NCBI RefSeq assembly: GCF_047496725.1
Contig: NC_132978.1
Coordinates: 7,537,001 to 7,601,000 of the forward strand
Direction: 5' to 3'
DNA: 64,000 nt
From: Anoplolepis gracilipes
Taxonomy: Eukaryota; Arthropoda; Insecta; Hymenoptera; Formicidae
Part shown: piece by piece, positions 38,125 to 52,183 of the stretch
How positions within the stretch are numbered: position 1 is the first letter of the stretch
Layout: each line of letters opens with the position of its first letter
The notes under the pieces: generated by a model
What the model was told of the DNA's origin: nothing
What the model saw: the letters and a program-made list of their open reading frames with translations, nothing else
Databases searched by the model: none
Position numbers and translations under genes: made by a program

Positions 38125-39476
38125 AGAATAAGATTTCGTCATTTATTCTGACTTTAATATATCAAAATTATTTTTCCTTTTTTCTTATTATTTTACAATA
38201 TAAAGATGTTTCGTTAGATGCTACGGAAATACGATTGTTCCAACGATAGCAATTTATTTAGTTTTCAATTATTGTATAAGGAAAACGATACAAGTAAGCA
38301 TGTATCAAAGTGTATTTAAGCCTACTTAAGCAATCGACGTGTATTAATCACAGTCTTAGTTTATTTGCTTTATTCGACGGTCGTCATATACCTTTGCTTC
38401 TGCCTAAGAATGCTAAAAGTTTACCGCCGCTTTTATGCCCGGCTGCACATGCATTATTTATCTCGCCGCTCATTATAAAATCATGCGAATGAAGAAAAAA
38501 AACGAAGCTCATGGTAGAGAGGCCGTTATTTATTTCTCGATCGTTGATAAGTTTCGCCCGAGGATTTTCGCACGATTAAAAGCTCGCCGTGGAAGCGCGA
38601 TGCGAAACGCAAGGTTCGTTCCATCATCGTTTGATACGTGGTCATTAGAGATCTGTTAAAGTGTCGTCGTTTAGCGATCTTTTATTATGCATAGCTCAAT
38701 TACGATAGGAGGAAGAAGAAGGATGAAGCTGACTGGCGCGCGACTTGCAATCGCTTCTTCTATCAGCTTTACATATTGTCCAACGATGCGTGGATAAGCC
38801 GTAAGAGATAATTTATCATTAAGTGTTACGCAATTATCGTTGATTGCGCATCTTTCACAGACCGTATGCGCGAAAAAAACTTCAATCCTCGAGAGCGAGG
38901 GCGCTCTCGCATATATTAATTACTTCATGATTACGCAATAGTGCGACAATATGCTCCGTGCGCGGCCGCGGTAATTAAAGACGAAATAAAAATGTCTTGG
39001 ATACTTCTCTCTTGTACACGCGTTAATTACACGCGGACACACGAGAAGCGCGCGTATAAGTTGCGGCAACGTAAGCCGAAATGCACGCTCTTAAATATTC
39101 TCGCGTCACATTAAAGCCGTCGAATGTACGTGTGTGCGATTCTGTATTCTCTTTCTGTGGTTTAACGGCGCAGAAAAATTAGAATCTTAATCTTGCATTA
39201 TTTAATCGCGCATTGCGTGATATCTGATACTTCCTTACCTTGTATGCAATCTCCGACAAGTAAATCAATCTTAATTAGATATCTCAACTAATCGTGAAAA
39301 TATGCCAAGTGTGTGCATTTGTAATTTGATTCCCGAAAAATGCATATGTAAAATCTACTTATGCAAATTATTATATGATTTTTAAATTATGCATTATACA
39401 TATGTTGAAAGAATTTAATTTTTAATTTAATTATACTGAAAAATTGCTCGGGCAAATATATACATATTATTAAATA
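38125..39476. other. Sequence between the inverted repeat arms; no transposase seen
   Basis: About 1350 bp of mixed composition with a CpG-rich middle (38.5-39.15 kb). The longest frames (60 and 74 codons, plus strand) show no transposase motif and look random. If the arms bound a mobile element, it is non-autonomous. Confidence 0.4.
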
Positions 39477-39552
39477 TTAATTAATTTTAGGTTTACTAAA
39501 TTAGCAACTTAAAGTTTAATTACTTAATGCCGAGCATAATGATAATAATACA
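39477..39552 (-). repeat. Right arm of the 76-bp inverted repeat
   Basis: Reverse complement of 38049-38124 with one visible mismatch. It is followed within about a dozen bases by a 44-bp AT microsatellite, a common neighbour of element insertions into TA-rich DNA. Confidence 0.9.
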
Positions 39553-39561
39553 AGAGTGTTG

Positions 39562-39564
<3 letters not shown>

Positions 39565-39608
<44 letters not shown>
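39565..39608. repeat. (AT)22 microsatellite
   Basis: Pure AT dinucleotide repeat just outside the right inverted repeat arm. Confidence 0.97.
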
Positions 39609-39610
<2 letters not shown>

Positions 39611-42600
39611 CAATGGTAATAGTTGTATAATATTTCGGAAACCATAATGAAAGATATTACCTTTCTCTCTCTTCCTTCTTGACAAAGATATATATATTTT
39701 TAATGATACAATACTCGACACACATTTCAAATAAAAGTTTCTTTGAAAATTTCCGAGATTTCTTTGGTATTCAAAAGATATTGCACCTCATGGATAAAAT
39801 ACACCGCGGATTTTTCATGCGCACGTTTCTTTCTTTTCCTCGCCTTTGTCAGACGAGGTATTATCATTGTAAAATTTTTTCTTTAGTCACTCCAATGACC
39901 TCTTTAGAAGAGACCTGCATATACGGATCTCTCTAACTACCTGCTTCTCTCGTTAGAAATATACCTGACTGGACCTATATCCGTGAGATATACACGACCA
40001 GTAATATTATCTCAGGAGCATTCACGTGCGTCTGCTCATATACGAGTACACAGATGAACGCCCACATTTATAGCTAGCTCCTAAGTTGTGTCTCGTGTGT
40101 TGAATACCGATGGCCACGATGGTGCACCATAGAAAATGTTAAAAAGAGATGCACCTGTGTCAGGCTTGGGAACACCCCTGTGCGAGGGGTTTTTACCTGA
40201 GGAGATAAAAAGCTAAAAAATGTTTATCCCTACCTTTCATTTTAGAGAGATATTTCTAACTATTTCGTTGGGAATCAAACATCTTTTCTTACCTTAACTG
40301 AATTCGTATAGTATTAATTATTTATATTATAAATGAAAAAAAAGAGATTTATTCCAAAGTATTCTAAATATAACATTTAGCTATTTCATTATATTACTAT
40401 TTCATTATATACTAACACCTATAAGTTTTATCAATAAAAATATCGCAGACGATAATATTTTTGATGAAAATAAACAGTAATATCCTAACAAACACCTCTT
40501 TTCTGATGAAATATATAATAATTATTTCTTAATCTTCTTAATATGCGATATGGTTGCATAATACGAATATTTAAGTTACCAGTACAATTTGCATACTTCT
40601 GTGACAATTATAACTCGATTGGCTTTACTGACGAATCATTTATAACAAATTTTTGTAGAGTATTTTTAGCGCACGTGCAACATTGTAGAATTGAAATTAG
40701 ACGCGCAGCAATTTCACGATAAGGAACAGTGAACCTGATTGCGCAAAAGTGAATTTGCATTTCGCTGTCGTGCGGTACATTACGTAATATTTCGTATTAG
40801 CGTACGCAGCGTGGGTTGTCCGTTGAAATATATACAGGACTATATAATTATGCGTATCATAATTGTGATGAAAATGGGAAACGTCGACGTGTGATATCGC
40901 GCGTTATAGATAATCAGCATGGATTGTGTTCATTAATCAACGTCATTACTAAATATACTTTTATTAAGAACAACGAACAATATTATTTAATGTCGCTATA
41001 TTTTCAGCAAGTACATGATATCGTATATTATAAGCGCATGCTTCAGTAGTTTTTCCTGGAAAGTTATTTATCGATACGCAATCGGCGTGCTTATTAATGT
41101 TTTAAATTAATTATATCTAGGTACAATTAAATGAATATTCGATTGTGATTATATGCTTTTGCATATCCCAGCACGAATCTGTATATCAAGCGAAATTATA
41201 TCGGTCATCTGTAAAAATTCATTCCTCCGATTTTCTTCGATTAGGTCGTCAGTTTCGTAAGTACGATTTCACAAAAGCGACAAAAGACCTAGTGTAGATG
41301 CTAACATTTATTTAATATTTGTCACGTGAACTAGTTTTTACCCATTATACAAATTAAATAATCGCTTGTTAGAAGACGATATTTTCAACATTACGATTAA
41401 TGTATTCATGCAGGTAGAATGACATGAATCAATCAACAGAGTTAAGAAATAAAGATTTATACTAAGAAAATTTTTATTGATAGATTGACAGAATTATTTC
41501 ACGTGAGAGAAAAATGATAATGCATTTAATGAAACGTTAAATGTATGTTACAAAATTAGAGAAGAAATTTGTTACTGTCGCTCGGCAAAAAGATGCAGTG
41601 GTATTTAACTTTGTATTTTATTTGATTTATTATTCAACGACAATGATTATATAATGGTCTTGAATATTTAGATTAAAAAGAAAAAAACTCATGTACGAAA
41701 GAATTTATTTATCATTTGAAATTTTAAGAATAATTATAAAATAATACAAAAAATAAGATGGAGACTTGGTATTATAAAAGAAAAATCTGCTTCACTAGCG
41801 TAATATAACTCTCTCTAAAGCTGTTGAAACATATAATTTCCATTATTAAAAAAATAAAACTGATAGTGAACAAGAAGAGCAAAGCAAGAGTTATTATACA
41901 TGATTAACACTTTTCTTTTATTACTATTCATTTAAGCTAAATCATCGATTTCTCATTTCGCAAAAGTAAATGAAGTAAAAATCGTCAGTCGTAAGCGATG
42001 CGTAAGATATTTAATAACAAATGCAATTTCAGTTGCAACAGAATCGACGCGGCATTTGCAGCTTCGCGCCGCATTCCGATCTAAAACCGTATCATTAAGT
42101 TTAATTTCACGCGGCGATAGCCTTTCCTGCCAACGCGTACAGCACTCCGTTTCACTCGCGCCGCCCAGGTGACTCGCTCGTAAATCTGTTATACAGTTAC
42201 AGGAAATATTATCCTGTATCTAGACAAGACCTGAATGCGTAACGCGAAGGACCAGGTAGCCGATCAAGCCGGCCGACCGGCCAGGGAGTAAGAGTAAAAG
42301 ACGAGGTAAAAAGAGGGGAAGGAAGGCGCGTGAGGGGGAGGCAGGGCTAAGGGATAAAAAAGAGTAATAACGCATAGGAGACGTTATATATTTCGCGGCA
42401 ACGTCAATTCGCGCGAGAGATCGCAAAAAAGAAAAGAAAAACACTCGGCGAAACTCTCGGTGCATATAGGCATTTTTCTGTCCCTCTATCGGCAAATTGC
42501 AATTTTTCTTCCTATTGCGATGTGACAACTTTGTGGGCACCTTTCGCGTTATTAATTACAATCAGGCATGCGAGACGATTCGTACGCTGCGCCGGCTCTC

Positions 42601-43983
42601 CACGAAACCGATCATAATTATTCGACCAATCGTTCGAGCGAGCGCGCGAACGTGCCTCGTACGTTTTTCATGCTTCACGAGCGATGGAAACGTATGAACG
42701 ATATCCCGATGTCGAATCGCAATTTATGAATTGTCAAATGCGAGTAGTGTAAACAAGTGTCCCGTTAGTCTAAGTTTATTCAGGCGGAATGGAAAAAAAA
42801 TCGCCGTAGTATCTCAAGCGTTACCGTGTCTGATACGATCATTTCGTTGATCTTACTTTTTCCTTTTTTTTTCGCCTGTGTCGAATTGCAGTAATTATAT
42901 ACGAATGTGACTGACATATGCAAATTTTTCATATTCACGCAACGTCTCTGTTCGATCATTTCGTCGAGGAACAAAGTTTTTTGTAAGCCTGAAATTTGGT
43001 TTCTCAAAAAGTCCTCATTTTTTATATACATATGTTATCAAATATTATCACACAAAATTAAAAGAAAATTAGAATTTTATATATATAGTTCGAGAAAAAT
43101 TAAATCAGATCATAGACGCGATATATGTAATTTAAGAATTTGTCTAAAATATTTACATAAACTATGCGTCATGCCAACTCTTTTGGGGGATGCCGATAAC
43201 AACGTTCTACAAATTTTCATTAGCAACATAACCGCGGAGCTATGGCCCTGAGGCGAGTTTGATTTATAGAAGTGCGCTCCCTTGATTTCGCGGTATAATG
43301 TGCTTTATGACGTCGTTATTTATGCATTTACATTATTTATGCATTTACAAACGGTGGAGACGCGCGCCCGCCCGATTCGCGTTTCCACGAGACTTCCGTG
43401 ACGAACCGGTCCGAGATAAAGGATTGATAAACGACAGGACGATCTAAGTAAGTATCGCGACGAACGCGGTAAACAGCAAATGATCGTCCGGTAAAAAATT
43501 ACGAAATTTTTTCACTCTGTCGCGATTGAGCCACGCTAATTGCCGGTGAATATAGGAATCGATGCGCGAATAAAAAGGAGCGTTGAATTATAGCGATCTC
43601 TCGGGGCGGAGCGCCAAGGAGCTAATCTGAATATCAATGGCGGAAGGAGATCGTGCAACGCGACGCGCGTTGGTTGCAGCGCGCGTCATCCATCGCACGT
43701 TTCGCGTCTTTACTTTGCAATGCAAAGCGTCTTGACGGCAGGACGACCCGATATCGTGCACGGCTATCTCATCCGAAAAATCACGTGCGCATACCCAATC
43801 GCACACGTAACATGTTTAGTTTCTTACCATTGTCAATGTGTCCAAATGAGATACGATGACAAAAACGAATGCGATGCAATGCCGGTCCCATCACAAACTA
43901 TTAATTTAATTAATTACTTTGATGATTCCGTCATTCCGGAGAGGTACGCGTATAGAATACTTGCTGGTAAAACATAGCAAGTT
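39609..43983. other. Non-coding stretch; no gene seen
   Basis: AT-rich with a moderate-GC patch at about 42.0-42.7 kb and another at 43.25-43.8 kb. A small GC hairpin (acccct...aggggt, 40174-40190) and a 16-bp tandem duplication (tatttatgcatttaca, near 43318-43350) are the only local structures noted. Confidence 0.45.
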
Positions 43984-44418
43984 CGGAATTTTCAGGGAAT
44001 TTTAGTGGAATTCAGGGAATTTTTAAGAAATTTTTTCCTTTGATAAGTTTCTTTTTATGCTGTAAATTATAAATTCATATCTATCTCTTTATATATTCAA
44101 TGTCTTTACGAAATATTGAAAGTGTAGTACACATCTATTATTTTAATTTTTAGTGATAAAAAATGAAAATTTTATAAGCACTCTTATTTTAACGAAAGCT
44201 ATTTATTTTTTTTTTTAATACATTTGTAAATCTAACACTTGAAACTTAAGTGGTTTTGTATTTTTTCTTCATACGAGTGAAAAACATTACAAGACAATTT
44301 AAAAAAATTATTTTAGAAAATTGCACTAAAAAAATCTTCAACATATTCTCTTTACTTGGAATTTTGAATAAAAATAAAGATCAGGGAATTTTTTTACAAG
44401 CTTTGAGCAGACACTCTG
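43984..44418. mobile_element. Decayed copy of the 23.6-kb TIR transposon
   Basis: The segment shares the order and wording of 23640-24136: caggaattt words, 'ctgtaaattataaattcatatctatctc', 'attttaatttttagtgataaaaaatgaaaa', 'catttgtaaatctaacact', 'attgcactaaaaaaatctt', and an end of gagcagacactctg. The left terminal repeat is missing and the right one is mutated, so it is an old truncated copy in the same orientation. Confidence 0.75.
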
Positions 44419-45386
44419 AGTGTGAGAAGCGAAGTAGATTTCCAAGTAATTTTACTAATTATAAGATCATCTATCAGATTAAACTTATAATAGCGACAGG
44501 AGCAAAATAAAATAAATGATAGATGTGTTTGCAGGACAAGCACGAGATTTTGAAAAGCAGTTATATCATTAGTATTCGACGTTAATAATCGTGTTGTCTA
44601 TGGTAAAAATAAATAAATGAAGCTAAAATGAAGAGAGAGAAGAGACTCATATAAACGACTATTTCCCGTATTATCTAGAAGTCAATTGGCCGAAGGTATC
44701 AGGAAACGTCTTTAAAACGCATTACCAGAGGAAGTATTATCGAGTACTAGGCCTTATAATCCGCTCACGTAGATCCATTTAGTGCGACAGTAGTACAACT
44801 CGTCGCGACGCATGCCGGAGGCTAGACAGCGTCGTCGTCGATCTGCCGATTCTGTCCCGCGATTATTTTATTACGAAAGGAATTACAGCAGTACGAGAGC
44901 AAAACGAATACGTCACGTACTGCAGAAAACGAATATTAGATACACGACACGACACGACTCGACGGCGTATTAGCGGCCATTAATATTTATCATGTCATGG
45001 TCATGTGGCTCTGCACTAATCATGGTTTGCAGTATGTATATTTTTCATAATGCATAGTGATACTGACCGCTGACTTTTTTGCTATAATTTATTCACATTA
45101 ACTAATATAATGATAAATAGACATTTTGTATACACAAAAAATCGATCTTAATTTTAATAAATTAACATTTGCGAATTAGAATATCTAATCTTTGTAATTT
45201 AAGAGTTACAATGATATTTATGTTATTCAAGATTTATATTATAGTCGGGATGAATAGCAATCTGTTTCATTCTAATGAAAAATTAAACTTATAGTACGAA
45301 AGAAACAATTTTCTAATAGTCTCCTAGAATCATTATTTTAAGTGGTAAATTCAGGAAGATATAAAGAGAGACGCTAGACCACCTTG
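44419..45386. other. Non-coding stretch; no gene seen
   Basis: AT-rich at both ends with a CpG-rich middle (44.7-44.96 kb) containing a short cgacacgacacgactcgac repeat. No credible frame. Confidence 0.45.
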
Positions 45387-45569
45387 TCAAGATTCATTGA
45401 GACGCAATTCGTTGATGGCATTGTCATAGAACTTGACATCCCCCGTTGCGAACATCGAATTGCCGTTTGATGCGAGTCTAAGCTTTTCAAGCGCATCTTG
45501 CACGCGTGCAATCGTGTTTTCCTTCGTACGAGAGTATATCCTTGTCGCATTATTCGCCAGAGGCTGCAA
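45387..45569 (-). CDS. Open frame with protein-like C-terminal composition, identity unknown
   Basis: The minus-strand frame reads RIYSRTKENTIARVQDALEK, then a Gly/Asn segment, and ends INELRLNES followed by TGA. It has few Arg/Ser/Cys residues and a helical Leu/Glu/Lys pattern, unlike the surrounding chance frames. It begins at a TTG with no ATG. A possible acceptor (gttgcag, giving a start at about 45563) has a poor pyrimidine tract. It could be a terminal exon or a relic of a mobile element. Three plus-strand frames are also open across it, so a low-stop CpG patch is a serious alternative. Confidence 0.2.
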   Translation of the reverse strand: MQPLANNATRIYSRTKENTIARVQDALEKLRLASNGNSMFATGDVKFYDNAINELRLNES

Positions 45570-45969
45570 CTACTACCGTTGTATCATATCGTCGTATCAC
45601 TCTCTCGACGCGGACCTTTTGCATTGCAAAATTCGAAGGAGAGTATCTCCTCGCTTGTATCTCGTCGCCTATCTCCACGCGCGCCGTGCTATCGGTCGCG
45701 GATGCAAGCATCAGAGATAGGATTTAACGGACCACGACCAATGTACGCGCGCATATATCGTACACGTAAATGTCATTTCATAGCCGGATGTTTCCGAGTT
45801 GCGCTCGCAATTCGCGAATACCGCGGCGCCGTCGTTTCTAGAGACGAGAGCCGGTCTTTGCTGGCGCCATGTATATACCAGTATGATAACTATTCTGGAA
45901 AAATATCGATATTAAATATTATTGCTCTCCACGCAATAGACACGCGATTTTTTGCAAGCAGTAGGCAGG

Positions 45970-48460
45970 TACTTTGAATTTTATTTGATATTGTTAGTAA
46001 AATATATGAGATATATTTTTTTGGCATCTCTAAAAATGAATGAAAGTGGAATATTTGTGATGATTCAATTTTTTTTTTTTTTTTGTTTATGTAAATTATG
46101 ATATATCGATGACTTTGATAGTTAACAAGTCGTAATGGCAAATTTCAATTATAACAATGATTTGAGGAAAAGCAATCTTTAAAATGACAGATATAAATTA
46201 TAATCCATGCAACTATTGGATTTAATGGTCTTTATTACTAGTCGCGTGATAGCTTCAATGCTTTTATATACATAATTATGATTACTGTAGCAAACTCTCG
46301 ATCTCGTGTTAAATATCTGTCAATATATACACGTGGGAAAAAAGAAATTCACGAGTATATAATAACCATAAAGTATGACTGATTTATACGTTTACGCGAG
46401 AACACATCGCTTATCCGCATCGTAAAGAATATAATCAGCTGAGGTGGGCTATAATTTCGCGACGCGTGTAAATGATACTAATGTGATTATGTGTTACGTG
46501 CTCGGTCATAAGGAGGAGTCATCCATCTAAGCTAATTAAAATCGATTTGAGGGAAAGCAAATTTATCTAATTAAATAATAAAAAAATCGCCAGTCCGCGA
46601 AAACACATCGACTTTGCATTCTTTGGAAGTTATCTTCACCTCTACGTTGTCTTCTTTTAAACAATCTTTAGATTCAGCTGGACTTACTGCAATATCGTGC
46701 GGATATTATTAGATGCGAACACACGCATACACACACTCACGCGTACGAACGTGTGCGTGTGCCACGCGCGTCGACGACAGTCACAGCCGAGTCGCACGTA
46801 TATGTATTATACAAAACTCCAGCCAATGCGCTCGAGCGTAAATCATAACGCATAACCGTTTCTACAGGCAGGCTCCACCTTACCGATACGCACATACATG
46901 TCCATAATGTTGTGTGGACTTGCACGCATCGCCGCCGTTACCATTATCGCCTTTACTCCGGTCTGCGCATGTACTTAATATATTTTCCTTCCATCCGTAT
47001 GCTTTAATAACGTGCGCGTATACACCATCCTCCCGGGCATCACCGTGTCAGAGATCGATGAATTATCGGATCCCGATGCGTCGCACTTGAGACAGTACCG
47101 CCGCAATTTCCGACCAGCATGCTTGTGCGCGAGATGGACGAGGATGATCTGTTTTCTGCGAGGGAAATTACGGAGCGGTCGCTTCCGCAATTCCGTGGAA
47201 GCGTATCGCCTCGGGCTCGAGCGTACCGGAAGATCGCGCGATTCTTTATCTTCCGTGGATTACCGTGTATCGTGAAATGAGATCGAGCGCGCAAGAATAG
47301 CTTCTTCCGCGATCTTGATACGAAGAATATGATATAAAGCAATAATACAACCCACTTGTATGACCGGGCTTCTTTAGACACGATTTTATTTATGTCTGAT
47401 AAATATAGTTTTTATATTTTGCTCACAATTTTATGATTAGGTTCTTGCGGTCTAGAGCTTCTAATAAATAACAATAAATAATATTGTTCTCTTTTCCGGG
47501 ATGTCAACGTTACGCTCGCGTGACCTAATTAAGCGTTTTCCTTTAAGTAGCGTTTCAACTACAAAATATCGATCGCACAAGTCTCTTGTAATAATGAACC
47601 GTTGTAACTCGGTACATTAATTCGGTATATTATATTCGCGATAGCATGAAATTTATTCGATTTACCGCGCTACCATCACGACGAAAAATCATCGACGATA
47701 CACGGGATATGTCGCTGCGTGTGAAGCAGCGTTATATCAGGATCCGAAATAATTTACCGCTGATCCGACAAGAATTATTGCGTCCGATATAAGTAACATT
47801 TATCGGGTGTAAGAGTCAGGGATAATGTTCTACGTGGTAATTTAGTGTACATTAACGCATCGGAATAGCGGATGGGCAGGGTCTTGTGCGGAATATTTAA
47901 TTTAATAATCCGACGCTATCTACACGCTCGTCTCCTCGCGACCATAAGCGTACGACTTTATCATCGCGATAAGATTAATTATAACGACGGGTACGGGTGC
48001 ATTCAGGATTAAGAACGCCCGTACAGAACTTTGTCCGTAGATTCGCACGTTCGATTTGCATTCGATTCATAGAAGATGCGGGGCGCTGGCTATTTTCATA
48101 GTTCGGTCCAAAAGATCAAAACGAGAATGGTAATCATGCGGGAAAGGAGCGTGTCTGCAACTGGCAATAATAAATTATACTTAGAGCTCGCTACTTGGCG
48201 AATTCACAGTTTCGTGCGCAACTCGTTGAAAGATACTGAAAAGCTTCGGATGCATCGTCGATTTATGACATCTGCAATACAGTCGTACTCGATCGGGGGC
48301 CTCTGCATGAAACTTTGAACGTACGCGTACATATGTAGGACCGACGTGGAACATGCGGGAATTTTTCAGCAAAAGTCTTCTCTTGCATCGGGGATGGCGA
48401 CACGCACTCTGTGGGTGTGCGAGCATGCGATACTTCTTAAGGACCGTACACGCACGTCCT

Positions 48461-48503
<43 letters not shown>

Positions 48504-50950
48504 CAAACTGGGCGAGAAACAACGATAAAACGAGAGCGAGGGGAAAGGCCAGAAACCGCTTGGAATCTCGAGGCGGGACACACGGATGGTGCACGGTATT
48601 TTTAGACATTAAAATCGCTCCATAAATTAAATCCGCAAAAGGACGAGGCGGCCGGACCGCCGGAATGAGACGGCACCGGTGAACCGTTTCGGGATCTTCT
48701 TGAGTTTCTCTACATCGCCGTGTAGCCTCATGGGAGATAAGGCCATAACATGACCTGACTTAACGCATCGTTCTGGAAGAAAACTTGCGAAAAGGACTTG
48801 GGTCCTGACAAAATTTCAAATAATTTCGACGCTAAAACAACTCAACCAAGATATTGCGCAAAAAGTTTCTGCGTGCGATTATTTGAGCAAATATCTCTTG
48901 TGATGTTGTTTTACGAATATGCAAAAACGAAAAAACGCAAAAGCTTTATTGCAACATGTACGAATAACATGCTTTTTAGTAATATATATATACACACACA
49001 AACAGATGAATAAAATATTCTTATAAATTAAAACTAACCAACCAAGTCGTGCAACGGAAGGCCACGCGATCAATAAATTAAAATTTTTATTGCAGTCTTC
49101 TTCTGTGCTATTTTAGCCAACGATGTAGCCTCATACTTATAGCACCGATATCTAAACGATATTTAGATTTGAAAAAAATGTTCGCTGTTATACGTAGCAT
49201 TCAGACTAATAAATATATATATATATATACACACATACATATTGCAGATTATTTATAAATAATTAATAAAATTCAACTCCGTATAAAAATCTAACTCTTT
49301 AAAGAAAGTTTAGAGTATGTCTATGAACCGCTAAAAATTAATCAGATAGAGTTTCATAAAATTCTCTATGCTTTTTACATATATATATAAAAAGATTAAA
49401 TTCGCAAAAGCCTGCGAGACACACATAGACAAATATTAATATAAACATTTTTAAATCTCCGTTCGAATAATTGGCTACTTTGTAGATATTTAAGACCTTG
49501 TTTTGATCAAATCTTGTCTGCTGATTAGAAAGCGCGAATAAATTTTCGACGATTTACGCAATATTGCGTTTATCGTGCTAATTATAGATTCATGACGTTA
49601 TTCGATGGTAATTAACACTAGCATATTGATTTATGATGGATATTTTTATTCGCAACAACGCTGATTATAATAGCTTGCTAAATTCGCGAATGAATGCAAC
49701 ATTTTATGAAAAGATTTCACGATTCGTCGAACGTTATTCGAAAGTTTCTCAGAATCTCAACAATTTTACGATCTTAACACACGACAACTGTGTTACCTTA
49801 TTTTAATATTTTTCCATAAAAAATGTGAATCATTCCTAAAAATAGTTATCTATAAATTAAACCATGGTATTTATAAGTACTTTCGGCTTTTGCAACATTA
49901 CAGTTAAAACAACGAGCAATTAAATTTCTACATGTTACAGAATAAAAGAAAAGCGATTGTTATCAGTGCAAAAAGATGTAGCTTCCTTTCCTACAAATAA
50001 GTCATTTCTTTTAGATTGAATATACTATGTATACCATCTACTATACTTCTGCGAAGAATTACATGAACATGATGATCAATCATATGTGTCTTCTAATTGA
50101 TATAATCGCGGCATAGATATAATCGCAGAATAGATTCGCAATTAATTTCTTTATCACTGCTATTCCTTTTCAGCATAAGTATTAAATCACTTTCCTACTT
50201 AATCAACAATCAATTATGGTATGTTTTAGTTAACGGATTATTCGGATGAAAGCAACAAGAATAATCGTCACGCAATCACTCTGGAACAACATATCGTAAA
50301 GATAAAAAGTAATATAAAAAAACGCGAAACACAGGAAAATAACAGGACATATGTATATATAGATATATTTGACATACATGAAATCTTATTATTTATATTT
50401 ATTTTATTATTTGTTATAGTAAAATAATAATAAATTATAATTATTCAAATGTGCATTTAATTATTTTATTTGATTTTTATTAAAACTGGCTATTCCCTTT
50501 TATGCTTTTCAAAATTTATAGAATTAGATATTATCGTAAAAAAATATAATATACAAAAAGTATATGAAATTGATAATTGTATAATATATAAGTTATTTTA
50601 ATTTATTGGTATGTTTGTGTTTGGAAATATTAATTACAGCGATTATTCATATAGACTCAAATTAAATTACCAGCAATAGATTGAATTAGTAGAGTAAATT
50701 AGTAATAATTAATTAATCCCTCTTATTTCAATTGATTTTTCTTATTTTGATAGTCATAAAATATAAATTTAAAAACATTAAATTAAATTTTAATAAAATT
50801 TAACTTTTTATTATTTAAATATTGTTATTTTTTTATTTTTATTTTTACTTAAAGTATTCGATTTTAAAGTTTTAATAAAAATTTTTTTTGGTCGCCAAGA
50901 TTAATGCAAATTTATGCACTTAAAGCTTTCATGACGCCGAATATATAAGC
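45970..50950. other. Mostly AT-rich non-coding stretch; no gene seen
   Basis: Contains CpG-rich patches (46.7-47.3 and 47.9-48.6 kb), a GA microsatellite at 48467-48501, an AT run near 49207 and very AT-rich DNA at 49.2-50.9 kb. The open frames here lack splice context and have random composition. Confidence 0.45.
48467..48501. repeat. (AG)n microsatellite
   Basis: About 16 AG units after a short AAAG start. It accounts for Arg-Glu and Ser-Leu repeats in overlapping frames. Confidence 0.96.
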
Positions 50951-51322
50951 AATGTCTAGTTCTCATTGAATCAATAGTTATCTTTTGCGTATGCATACAA
51001 CAAACGGATTATGATGGTCAAACGAATCGAACGTATGCCTAGATGTACGCAGGTAGGTGTGTATACAGGTGGGAGCCGTACTTTTAGCCCTTCGGAACCG
51101 TGCATTGGCGTTCAATGCCGACCCGGAGGAGAATAAAAGATGAGAAACGCGAAGAGGGAATGAGAGTAGTCCGAACCCTCGTAAGACACGTGAAACTGAC
51201 CAATAGATCCGGTTTAGCGAGTTTCCGGATTCCACGGGGTCATCGGGTGGGCCCCTCAGTCTGTGCACAGAGCGGTACCTCCGTTATCGCCCCTCTTTCG
51301 GCTTCTCCGTTCACACTCGATG

Positions 51323-51326
<4 letters not shown>

Positions 51327-51372
<46 letters not shown>

Positions 51373-51391
51373 AAAGAAAGAGAGAGAAAGT
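51327..51391. repeat. (AG)n microsatellite with impure AAAG tail
   Basis: About 20 pure AG units to 51367, then AAAG/AG mixtures. Confidence 0.95.
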
Positions 51392-51466
51392 GTGTGTACG
51401 GAAGGTCCGGTCGCAGGACCTGCAACCCCTTGCAACTGTTCGTAGGTCCTGTAGTGCGCGCACTGT

Positions 51467-51611
51467 CCATCCGCATACATTACCGCGAAATCCGGTTTTC
51501 GACAATACCCGATGTGATGCCCTCGCGATGCCCCCGATCATGGGTCATGCCTGGGCCCGAGTAGCCCAAGTAAGAGGGCCATCCAACCTGCTACGGACAG
51601 TGTGAGACCAC
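51467..51611 (+). repeat. Diverged direct repeat, copy 1
   Basis: Shares with 52184-52335 the ordered words catccgcatacattaccgc, gaaatccggttttcgacaat acccg, atgggtca and aacctgc...gtgagacc. The copies have the same orientation with an offset of about 720 bp and small indels. The repeat is GC-rich and of unknown type. Confidence 0.8.
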
Positions 51612-52183
51612 GGAACGGAGTGGAAACGAAAACTTCGCGAAATCTGCCTCGGTTCCTTCCGACAAACATAAAATCTGAATATTTGCGTATCTTTTATTAA
51701 ATTTTTTTTTTATTTTAGTCATTTGAAACCTTAAGGTCTCTTTAGATGATTTCTAATTGACGATAAAATTTTATTTATCATTTTATTTATATTTTTTATA
51801 TACTTATACTGTGTGTATTCTGATTTCTCAAATTTTTTTATTATAGACAATTCTGCCACGAATCGTCTAAAGTGGATTTATCGAAATGTATAATTAAGAG
51901 AGAGATATAAATTTATTATTTATTTATAATTATTAATTATGTTAATAAATAACGAATGAAAGGGAATTAGCTGTTAAAAGCGCTTATTAATAATTCATTA
52001 AAATATGTCATTAATGAAGTATTTGCAGCCTCCTAGATATTTTAAATAACTAAAGGAAATTATTTTAAATAATCATTTTACATAAATAAAATTCAATGCT
52101 TGTGAACACGAGATGCGCCCTGCCCATCGTTCTTCCGCACAGCAGCAGTCTCCCCTTCCTCCGTGACGCGCGATGCGCAATGA

